Shown one piece after another: positions 57,851 through 64,000 of a stretch of DNA of 64,000 bases. Source of the DNA: Burkholderiaceae bacterium (GTDB lineage Bacteria; Pseudomonadota; Gammaproteobacteria; Burkholderiales; Burkholderiaceae_B); assembly GCA_021208885.1 (NCBI GenBank), contig JAJOJF010000048.1, forward strand, positions 1 through 64,000. Reading direction: 5' to 3'. Numbering within the stretch: the stretch's first letter is position 1; every line of letters starts with the position of its first letter. Below the pieces are notes generated by a model. That model was not told where the DNA came from, did not search any database, and saw nothing but the letters and a program-made list of their open reading frames with translations. The position numbers and the translations under genes were made by a program.

Positions 57851-59047
57851 TTAATGACTGTTAGCCACGGGATGAGTTGCTCTTGAATGCCGGTTGTTTC
57901 TATGTTTGCCAGGCATGGCGTTAACCAAAAAATAAGCAAACAGCGCCAATGTAGCTGCCTGAACAAACCCAAGAGCACTGTAGGCAATGGTCGTTGATGA
58001 TCCTGTTAGCCATCCAAGCGGCGCAAGGCCATTGGATACCAAAAACATGCCAAGTACAAATAAGCCGACCCCTGGGCAAATCAGAGAAAAGCTAGCTCCC
58101 TGAGGCTGTTCGCAGACCAATGTACGCCACCCGCCAGCACGCATCAACACGGGGGTTGCCACCAGAAAAATCAGGATTTGTGCCAAAAACAGAATCCCAA
58201 GTGTTGCGGTGATTACACCCTGACCTAGCGCGACGTCAAAGTGATGTTTGCTTGCCATCATGACCCGGTAGATCGCGATCCCGAGTACAGTGAGGATAGG
58301 CACGCCCATGAGTAAAGACCCCGTGGCTGTTGCTGCGATAGGGTGTACTTTTAGACTCGGCCCTCTGTCAATCAACACGCGAATTGCTGCCCAGATGGTC
58401 ATGGCTGCGCCGGCCAACGACAGTGCCACGCCAGTGGTATGGACCCAAGCCGTATCACTCATGGCAGCCGATGCAGAAAATCCTACGGTAATCATGGCAA
58501 ACGCGAATGTGGCTAACAACTCAATCAAGCCTTTGCTTTGGTAGGACAACCGATTCGATTTGAGCAGCGCCTGTTGCGCTAACCATCGAGATGTCGCTGT
58601 GGCAAATAGAATCACGAAGGCTAAAAGTGCAAACGGAAACAGCAACTCCTTGACGCTCCAAAGCCCGGGCACAAACACCAAACCCACGACGAAGCCGGCA
58701 TTGACCGACATGGCCAAAACAAGCGGAGCGATCATCTTAAAAATGTGAGCCTCACCGACAAACAAAGTTGTGCGGATTTCCTGTGGTAGTTGCCTGCCTT
58801 GGCGCAACCACCATATCAGAAGGCCGTAGTGAGCTACAGCCAGAATCGCAACCATGGCAACAACCAAGGGAATCCACCCGCCACCACTTGAAGATTTGGC
58901 TAATGCCAGTGATTCATAAGTGGGTACTGGTGAATCAGGGTGTGGGGTTAAAAACATCAGCCAGACAAAAAAGCTCACAGAAAGCCCACCGGCGCCCAAA
59001 CTGGCCAAGCCATGCAGTGGCGAGAATTCGATTTTGTTGTGCTTCAT
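57851..59047 (-). CDS. Ten-helix membrane protein next to TehA, unknown function
   Basis: 398 residues, about ten membrane helices. MKHNKIEFSPLHGLASLGAGGLS at the N-terminus and SFSLICPGVGLFVLGMF in a late helix are distinctive. It may belong to the family I remember as TsoY (seleno)protein, in which case the Cys of CPG could be the selenocysteine position; this is unverified recall. GAGGAG seven bases before ATG. First gene of the operon, preceded by TTGACCTGAGTCAA. The final 20 residues are His/Asn/Arg-rich. Confidence 0.7.
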   Translation of the reverse strand: MKHNKIEFSPLHGLASLGAGGLSVSFFVWLMFLTPHPDSPVPTYESLALAKSSSGGGWIPLVVAMVAILAVAHYGLLIWWLRQGRQLPQEIRTTLFVGEAHIFKMIAPLVLAMSVNAGFVVGLVFVPGLWSVKELLFPFALLAFVILFATATSRWLAQQALLKSNRLSYQSKGLIELLATFAFAMITVGFSASAAMSDTAWVHTTGVALSLAGAAMTIWAAIRVLIDRGPSLKVHPIAATATGSLLMGVPILTVLGIAIYRVMMASKHHFDVALGQGVITATLGILFLAQILIFLVATPVLMRAGGWRTLVCEQPQGASFSLICPGVGLFVLGMFLVSNGLAPLGWLTGSSTTIAYSALGFVQAATLALFAYFLVNAMPGKHRNNRHSRATHPVANSH

Positions 59048-59108
59048 GATGTTGCTCCTCTAGCGCAAGGTAGATTCCATCATTTTATAAATTTACATAT
59101 TGTTAGCG

Positions 59109-59122
59109 TTGACCTGAGTCAA
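59109..59122. promoter_or_regulatory. NNR/DNR-type box upstream of the TehA operon
   Basis: TTGAC-CTGA-GTCAA, a perfect inverted repeat of the Crp/Fnr type favoured by NnrR/Dnr regulators. TATAAA (minus strand, 59089-59084) lies so that the box centre falls about 38-42 bp before the expected transcription start. The ATG at 59047 is 68 bp from the box centre. Confidence 0.6.
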
Positions 59123-59264
59123 TTAGTCATCACGACCAGACCGTTTGTCAGTGATCCTTGTTTCTAACGGTCACATTCTGGTTGCACAAACCAAGTTACG
59201 ATGACGCTCATTTGTTGATTTCAGTTCATCCACCGTTTGGTTTTGTTGCTGTTGTGTGCCCTTT

Positions 59265-59738
59265 ATGAAAACTCTGCTTCTGGTCCGTCACGCTAAAACA
59301 GCACCTGCTGGTCCCAACCAGACCGATCACTCGCGCGCGCTTGAAGACAGCGGCGTCACCGATGCTGGGAAGCTAGCGCACTACCTCAGAAAAAAGGATC
59401 TGATGCCAGATCAGATGCTAGTTAGTTCAGCCAATCGCACACAAACGACTGCCCAGATACTGTTGACGGCATTTGAAGGGCAAGATATTGATGTGGTGGT
59501 ATCTGATGAACTGTATCTGGCCGACGTCTCGTTTTTGCAGCAGGTAGTGAACAATGCCAGTGATAAAGTCGATACCCTTATGATCGTTGGTCACAATCCG
59601 GGTCTGTCTGAATTGGCGTATCAATACGATCATCAGCTACAGGGTTTACGCCCTGCCCAGATGTTGAGGGTTGAGTTTGATACCAAGCACTGGGCCAAGG
59701 CGACCAAAGACCGGGTTGTCAAAACCCGAATCATTTAG
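59265..59738 (+). CDS. SixA-like phosphohistidine phosphatase
   Basis: 157 residues from ATG 59265 (the track GTG is 3 codons earlier). Histidine phosphatase superfamily: LLLVRHAKTAP with the catalytic RHA, VSSANRTQTTAQ, and the second His in MIVGHNPGLSELA. SixA removes phosphate from HPt domains or PtsI; the target here is unknown. Confidence 0.87.
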   Translation: MKTLLLVRHAKTAPAGPNQTDHSRALEDSGVTDAGKLAHYLRKKDLMPDQMLVSSANRTQTTAQILLTAFEGQDIDVVVSDELYLADVSFLQQVVNNASDKVDTLMIVGHNPGLSELAYQYDHQLQGLRPAQMLRVEFDTKHWAKATKDRVVKTRII

Positions 59739-59787
59739 CTCATGTCTTGTTGGTCCCACTCGCTAAGTTTGGAGACTCCATACAAAA

Positions 59788-59809
59788 GGCCGGCAACATG
59801 TTGCCGGCC
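59788..59809 (-). terminator. Terminator of the cytochrome c peroxidase gene
   Basis: GGCCGGCAACATGTTGCCGGCC is a perfect 22-bp palindrome followed on the minus strand by TTTTG, 30 bases after the ccp stop. Confidence 0.75.
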
Positions 59810-59838
59810 CAGGGGAGACACCCTACAACGTTTGTGAA

Positions 59839-60861
59839 TTAGTCAGCAAACGGCGTGGGACGTGGGGTAGCATCGGACGACGGTGGCAGGATCGGCACGA
59901 TGATTCGTGGCTGCTCACCAGTCAACGTCTTCAAGAAAGCTACGATCGCAGCGTTTTCGTCAGGCGTGAACTTCTTGCCTAACTGCAGTCGACCCATGAT
60001 GTCCACGGCTTCAACCAGGGTGTCAGCGCCACCATCGTGAAAGTAGGGGTAGGTCAGCTCAACGTTACGCAACGTCGGCACCTTGAAGTTAAAGCGGTCA
60101 GCGTCCTTGCCCGTCACAGCTGAACGGCCTTCAGCTGCAGCGGTGGTGTGGTAGGGCTCAACCAGACCCATTTTCTGGAACGAGTTGCCGCCAAGTGCAG
60201 CGCCGTTGTGGCATGCCACACAACCGCTGGTCTTGAACAACTCCCAGCCACGCAGTTCGGTCGGAGTCAGTGCGTCATCGTCACCGGCCAACCACTTGTC
60301 AAACTTCGAGTGCGGGGTAACGAGCGTTTCTTCAAACGCAGCAATGGCATCAGTCACCATGTCGATGTTGATCTTGTCCGTGCCGAACGCCTTGCGGAAC
60401 TCAACCGTGTAACCAGGTACGGATTGCAACATCTCTACAGCAAGCTCGTGCGTGAAAGCCATTTCACCTGGGTTAGCGATGGGACCCCCAGCCTGTTCTT
60501 TAAGGTCAGCGGCACGACCGTCCCAGAATTGAGCCACGTTCAAGCTCGAATTCAGTACGGTGGGTGAATTGATTGGTCCTTCCTGCCATTTGTCACCGAT
60601 GGAGGTCTTCAGGTTGTCTGAGCCACCGCGTGACAGGTTGTGACAGGAGTTACAAGAAATGAACCCGGACTTCGATAGACGGGGATCAAAAAAGAGCATG
60701 GCGCCCAGCTTAACTAGCTGAGGGTCAGTAACCTTGGCAGGCTGGATGGGCTGAACCGGTTCCTGACGAACCGAAATCACCTCATCAAAAGCCATCGAAA
60801 CACCAGAGACGGATACGGCCGCAGTAGCGAACAGAGCAGCGGAGAGAGTTTTTAATTTCAT
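59839..60861 (-). CDS. ccp: Di-haem cytochrome c peroxidase
   Basis: 340 residues from ATG 60861, where GAGG lies six bases upstream; signal peptide MKLKTLSAALFATAAVSVSG...SMA. Two c-haem sites, CNSCH and CVACH, of the CcpA/MauG family. Reduces hydrogen peroxide in the periplasm with electrons from the respiratory chain, and is typically made at low oxygen. Two FNR/DNR boxes lie upstream and a palindromic terminator downstream. Confidence 0.93.
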   Translation of the reverse strand: MKLKTLSAALFATAAVSVSGVSMAFDEVISVRQEPVQPIQPAKVTDPQLVKLGAMLFFDPRLSKSGFISCNSCHNLSRGGSDNLKTSIGDKWQEGPINSPTVLNSSLNVAQFWDGRAADLKEQAGGPIANPGEMAFTHELAVEMLQSVPGYTVEFRKAFGTDKINIDMVTDAIAAFEETLVTPHSKFDKWLAGDDDALTPTELRGWELFKTSGCVACHNGAALGGNSFQKMGLVEPYHTTAAAEGRSAVTGKDADRFNFKVPTLRNVELTYPYFHDGGADTLVEAVDIMGRLQLGKKFTPDENAAIVAFLKTLTGEQPRIIVPILPPSSDATPRPTPFAD

Positions 60862-60951
60862 GACTAGCCTCACTTGATATGCCGGTCTCGTTCCGGCAAC
60901 TCCAAGGTAACAAGATTGCTAGTCGATAGGGGTTAACGCGAATAGTGATTT

Positions 60952-60965
60952 TTGATATTGATCAA
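60952..60965. promoter_or_regulatory. FNR box 1 upstream of ccp
   Basis: TTGAT-ATTG-ATCAA, an exact match to the FNR/ANR consensus, centred 97 bp before the ccp ATG. At -41.5 it implies a transcription start near 60917. Confidence 0.8.
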
Positions 60966-60991
60966 AAGTTTAACCTGCGCCAGTTTTAGGT

Positions 60992-61005
60992 TTGATATAG
61001 ATCAG
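60992..61005. promoter_or_regulatory. FNR box 2 upstream of ccp
   Basis: TTGAT-ATAG-ATCAG, one mismatch to consensus, centred exactly 40 bp from box 1. A second activator dimer or a repressor site is possible. Confidence 0.6.
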
Positions 61006-61057
61006 ACGCTAACTGTTGTTAGATATCGGGAACCACGCCAGATTGGTCTCGATCTAC

Positions 61058-61085
61058 AAAAACGCTCCATTGGAGCCGTTTTTTT
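61058..61085. terminator. Hairpin after the PCuAC gene
   Basis: AACGCTCC/GGAGCCGTT with loop ATT and one bulged base; T-runs follow on both strands. It would end transcription of the minus-strand copper genes. Confidence 0.65.
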
Positions 61086-61133
61086 GTTCAATGACTGTTG
61101 GTAATTTGCGACATGCCTGTGCAGCAAGCCGTG

Positions 61134-61640
61134 TCAGTTGGTTTTCATCATGCCGTGGCCGCCATGCCCATGACCTTGCATGCCGCCACCGCCCATGTAG
61201 GTGGGTGCCTTGACCGAGAAAGTGACTTCAGTCGATTGGCCATTGGCAAAGTTTAATTTCACAGGGATCGACTCACCCTCTTTAAAAGGCTGCTTCAAGC
61301 CAATGAACATCACGTGATAGCCCCCTGGTTGCAAGGTGACCGAACCATTGGCTGGCACCGGTATTTCTTGTACTTCGCGCATTTTGGCCACACCGTCCTC
61401 GCGCACGATGGTGTGCAGCTCAATGCGGTCAGCTCGATCGCTGTTAACCGATACCAGGGCAGCAGGTTGGCTCGATTGGTTGTCGATGACCAAGTAACCA
61501 GCGCCATTCTTTTGCCCTGGGACTGAGCCGCGGATCCAGGGATCGTTAAAGGAAAGATCGTCGATGTTGGGTTGAGCGAGCGCCGCGGATGCGGCGCAGC
61601 CAACAGCAAAAGCTGAGATAAGGTTCACAAAGCGTTTCAT
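61134..61640 (-). CDS. Periplasmic copper chaperone, PCu(A)C family
   Basis: 168 residues from ATG 61640 (AAGGA upstream), signal peptide ending ALA. The copper motif H-x10-M-x21-H-x-M is exact: His in IELHT, Met in AKMRE, and HVM in GGYHVMF. A His/Met-rich tail (MGGGGMQGHGHGGHGMM) adds binding capacity. The family delivers Cu(I) to cytochrome c oxidase. Sits after a DUF2946-like gene on the same strand. Confidence 0.93.
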   Translation of the reverse strand: MKRFVNLISAFAVGCAASAALAQPNIDDLSFNDPWIRGSVPGQKNGAGYLVIDNQSSQPAALVSVNSDRADRIELHTIVREDGVAKMREVQEIPVPANGSVTLQPGGYHVMFIGLKQPFKEGESIPVKLNFANGQSTEVTFSVKAPTYMGGGGMQGHGHGGHGMMKTN

Positions 61641-61758
61641 GATTAAAGTTCCTTCTGTTATGTTCAATGCTCAAATTTTCATCGCTAGCAAACGAACAGA
61701 TCGCCAGGCTCCTGAAGTTGCAGTCTGATCGTTAGCGGGTTGTTGCGCGAGTGTTTGA

Positions 61759-62211
61759 TCACACAGAAGGCGGCGCGCGCGGTGCTGCATTAGGGTTTAG
61801 GACAAAGGTGGCCCCAATAAGTTGGCTAGCCCGAGCGACCAATGACCCGTCGTTCGCTAAGGGTTCAAGCAACAGCGAGTCTTGAAGGTCAAACCGCAGC
61901 TGATGCGGTGACACCGTGCAGAGCGTGCAGTTGCCAGACGACGTGTTGTTGCCGGGTTCGGTACTTTGTTTGATGCCGTCGGGTGTCCAGATGATGTACT
62001 GGATGCCGGTGCTGGTGCATACCGGTATTCGGATTTCGTCATTGTTGCGCTCGGCGGCGATGCCATAGCCAAAGCCAAGCACGAACTGGCCAAGCAACAG
62101 CGAGAACAATACGAGCCAGTGAATGACTTGTTGGTTTCCGATGAGACGAAATTTTAGTGACATCTTCTCATTGTATCGGTTGAATCTGGATGTCAACTGA
62201 TTGGTTGACAT
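61759..62211 (-). CDS. DUF2946-like membrane-anchored protein
   Basis: 150 residues (or 134 from an internal ATG at 62163). One helix (VIHWLVLFSLLLGQFVLGFGYGIAA) then a periplasmic part with IPVCTSTGIQ and CTLCTV cysteines and a C-terminal RAPPSV; these are the marks of DUF2946, often linked to copper genes. Role unknown; location beside the PCuAC gene supports metal handling. Confidence 0.75.
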   Translation of the reverse strand: MSTNQLTSRFNRYNEKMSLKFRLIGNQQVIHWLVLFSLLLGQFVLGFGYGIAAERNNDEIRIPVCTSTGIQYIIWTPDGIKQSTEPGNNTSSGNCTLCTVSPHQLRFDLQDSLLLEPLANDGSLVARASQLIGATFVLNPNAAPRAPPSV

Positions 62212-62240
62212 CTAGCCAACGGGATTTCGTGGTGGGTTCA

Positions 62241-63662
62241 CTAGCGATTGATTTCAAATAACGTGTAACGACCAAAGGCCTTTGGGTTTTTTAGTTGTGA
62301 GCGCAGCGACTCTGGCATCGCGCGCAGTTGACTGTCGTAGAGCGCCAGAAACATCGGTTTGCCAGCGTTAATTGTTCGTTCAAGCTGCTCGGTGTCTTTA
62401 AATAGTCCCGCTTGGCCAGCGGTATAAAATTTCGAAGACTGTGGGACCCATAGATAGAAATACAACGGTTCGCTGTTTTGCGCACTGGCGTGCCACGTTT
62501 GAACCAACGCTTCGGTGGAGATTTTTTTGTGCTCGTCCGTCAATAGGATGTACCCCACCGCGCCAAAGCTTAATGCCGTCGTAAAAATCACGCCACCAAT
62601 CAACGTTCGACCAATCGCTTTGTCAGCTTGGCGCTGCGCCAGCCAAAGCCCAGCTAGGCATGCCAGGGGAGCCACGGTAGGCAAGGTATAGGCGATCAGG
62701 ACGTTGCTTGATAAGGAAAAAAACACCAGTGGGAACAAACCCCAGATAGCGAAGTAAACCATCATCTGATGTTGCGGCTTGATCGAGTCGCTACGCGGCG
62801 CTCGTCGCGTTATCCATGCCAGAACAGGCAACAAGATCGTCCAGGGCAAAAGTGATATCAGTGCATAGACCCAGATCATCCCAAGCGCTTTGCCATGGCC
62901 CTTGCCATAAAGGTCACCGGCCCAGTCTTTCTGCAGATAACGTTGCCAGTGTTCGCCAACGATGAAGTACTCAAGAAAGCCCGGGGTTCTGAGTTCCGCG
63001 ACGATGTACCAGGGCAGCGCAATCGCTAGCATCAACAACACGCCACGAATCCACGGCAAGTCGACAAACACGGTTTTGAGGTTGCGACTGTAGATGGTCC
63101 ACAAGCCAATTGGAATCAAACTTAAGACCAACACCAGTGGACCTTTGGCTAAAAGTCCAATCGCTAGGCCCACAAATGCCAGATAGCACTCTTTGTGTCG
63201 ACGGCCTGGTTCACCATTGACTGATAACCAAAACCCGCGCATCGTCAGTGTGCAACCAACCACCAAGGCAGCGTCGGTCATCACCGTGCCACTTGAGACA
63301 TAGAAAATCACACTGCCCGCGGTGATTGCCAGCGAATAAATACCAGCTTTGGCAAGCCCAGCTCGCTTAAATAGGTCATAGACGATCCACAGGATCAACG
63401 CGCCGGCAATAAAGTGTGGCAGTCGTGCAGCAAATGCAGACTCGCCAAGTGTTTGCAAGCTAGCGCCTGTCATCCAGAAAGACAGGGGAGGTTTGCCCCA
63501 GAAGGGCACACCTTGGTCAATCCAGGGAGTTACCCAATCGCCGTATTCAACAATACGCCGTCCAATGTCAGCGTAACGACCCTCGCTTGGGTCGGTCAGG
63601 GGGTACAGCCCAAGCGATAGCAGGCGGGCAAAAAAAGCGGCAACGACAGCAAAAATGATCAA
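62241..63662 (-). CDS. ArnT-like lipid-linked glycosyltransferase
   Basis: 473 residues, GT-C fold with about 12 membrane helices. DPSEGRYADIGRRI carries the catalytic acidic region, and PFWGKPPLSFWMTG is the family motif. ArnT/PMT_2 enzymes move a sugar from a polyprenyl carrier to lipid A or protein. The start is TTG, the only in-frame start after an upstream stop, with GGAG eleven bases away. Lipid A as acceptor is not shown. Confidence 0.85.
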   Translation of the reverse strand: MIIFAVVAAFFARLLSLGLYPLTDPSEGRYADIGRRIVEYGDWVTPWIDQGVPFWGKPPLSFWMTGASLQTLGESAFAARLPHFIAGALILWIVYDLFKRAGLAKAGIYSLAITAGSVIFYVSSGTVMTDAALVVGCTLTMRGFWLSVNGEPGRRHKECYLAFVGLAIGLLAKGPLVLVLSLIPIGLWTIYSRNLKTVFVDLPWIRGVLLMLAIALPWYIVAELRTPGFLEYFIVGEHWQRYLQKDWAGDLYGKGHGKALGMIWVYALISLLPWTILLPVLAWITRRAPRSDSIKPQHQMMVYFAIWGLFPLVFFSLSSNVLIAYTLPTVAPLACLAGLWLAQRQADKAIGRTLIGGVIFTTALSFGAVGYILLTDEHKKISTEALVQTWHASAQNSEPLYFYLWVPQSSKFYTAGQAGLFKDTEQLERTINAGKPMFLALYDSQLRAMPESLRSQLKNPKAFGRYTLFEINR

Positions 63663-63734
63663 GGCTAGTTGGCTCCGGGTCTACGGCTTATGTCGTCTCG
63701 ACCCGAAGATTCTAGCCTAGACAGCTAGTCGGCT

Positions 63735-64000
63735 TCAGAGTGACTGAACAACAGCTGCTTCAAACTTGCCGGCACGGTAGTCCTGCAGGGTCTGATGAAT
63801 TTGCTCAGTGGTGTTCATCACAAACGGACCATATTGCGCAATCGGCTCATTCAGAGGTTTGCCGGCGATCAATAAAAGCCGGGTGGGCTCGGCGCACGAC
63901 AACTCTACTGTATCGCCATGGTCGTCCAAAATCCCCATGTTCCGGTCCACGACCGTAGTGCCACCGACTTGCGCGCTGCCTCGATAGGTGTAGACGAATG
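63735..64000 (-). CDS. Pirin-family protein, C-terminal part (cut by window end)
   Basis: The frame is open to the right edge, so the track ATG (63950) is internal. FVYTYRGSAQVGGTTV followed by ILLIAGKPLNEPIAQYGPFVMNT-type text (LLLIAGKPLNEPIAQYGPFV) is the Pirin_C cupin domain. Pirins bind iron and some act as quercetinases; the function here is unknown. The N-terminal cupin lies beyond base 64000. Confidence 0.88.
   Translation of the reverse strand, partial: FVYTYRGSAQVGGTTVVDRNMGILDDHGDTVELSCAEPTRLLLIAGKPLNEPIAQYGPFVMNTTEQIHQTLQDYRAGKFEAAVVQSL

Noticed and set aside
1-64000. CRISPR arrays, rRNA genes, complete insertion sequences or prophage
   Set aside because: No regular short repeats with unique spacers, no rRNA-like segments, and no transposase or integrase ORF was recognised anywhere in the window.

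Overview
The window looks like the chromosome of a moderate-GC betaproteobacterium of the order Burkholderiales, most likely an Alcaligenaceae-type organism. The evidence is gene content and order: the 14-gene nuoA-N operon followed by a DUF2818 gene, tpiA-secG-tRNA-Leu before it, Burkholderiales-type porins, a RisA/RisS-like two-component pair, and a D-tartrate dehydratase close to known TarD. This placement is by recognition only; no database search was run.

Layout. 0.1-5.5 kb: Lrp-type regulator, 1-Cys peroxiredoxin and a ferric iron ABC transporter, with fbpCB on + converging on fbpA on -. 5.9-9.4 kb: accessory region. Two 122-bp direct repeats that begin with the 3' end of tRNA-Leu(UAA) define two tandem units next to the intact tRNA. 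One carries a frameshifted DUF1016/PDDEXK nuclease; the other carries a Fic protein and a convergent 57-codon ORF that could be its antitoxin. 9.4-15.1 kb: anaerobic block, with hemN under an FNR/DNR box, a cysteine-free Dnr-like regulator, and moaA-moeA-moaD-moaE-moaC for molybdenum cofactor. 15.4-17.7 kb: D-tartrate dehydratase and an AAA/DUF4143 ATPase with a consensus, apparently leaderless, palindromic promoter. 17.9-20.8 kb: tRNA-Ser, quinone oxidoreductase, tpiA, secG, tRNA-Leu(GAG). 21-25 kb: asparaginase and two porins, the second out of frame at a poly-T tract in its signal peptide. 25.1-40.1 kb: complete complex I operon plus DUF2818, then a decayed helix-turn-helix gene. 40.4-51.8 kb: serB, mfd, ispD-ispF, risA-risS, nnrE, ppc. 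51.8-55.3 kb: tRNA-Arg, then a BMP-type nucleoside transporter lacking its ATPase gene. 55.5-64 kb: SDR, DUF805, a three-gene membrane operon (10-TM protein, TehA/SLAC1 channel, 50-residue protein) behind an NNR/DNR-type box, a SixA-like phosphatase, a di-haem cytochrome c peroxidase with two FNR boxes, copper genes (PCuAC, DUF2946-like), an ArnT-like glycosyltransferase and a truncated pirin gene.

How it works together. A low-oxygen/nitrogen-oxide theme recurs. FNR/DNR-type operators precede hemN (haem synthesis without oxygen), the cytochrome c peroxidase gene and the TehA operon, and a Dnr-like regulator plus Moco synthesis lie in the same window. This suggests a facultatively anaerobic, possibly nitrate-respiring lifestyle. 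No nitrate, nitrite or nitric oxide reductase gene lies inside the window, so this is inference. Least ordinary are the tRNA-Leu unit pair, the convergent Fic partner, the leaderless palindromic ATPase promoter, the poly-T porin and the boxed three-gene membrane operon. Both frameshifts (nuclease, second porin) are a missing T in a T-run, so sequencing error must be excluded first.
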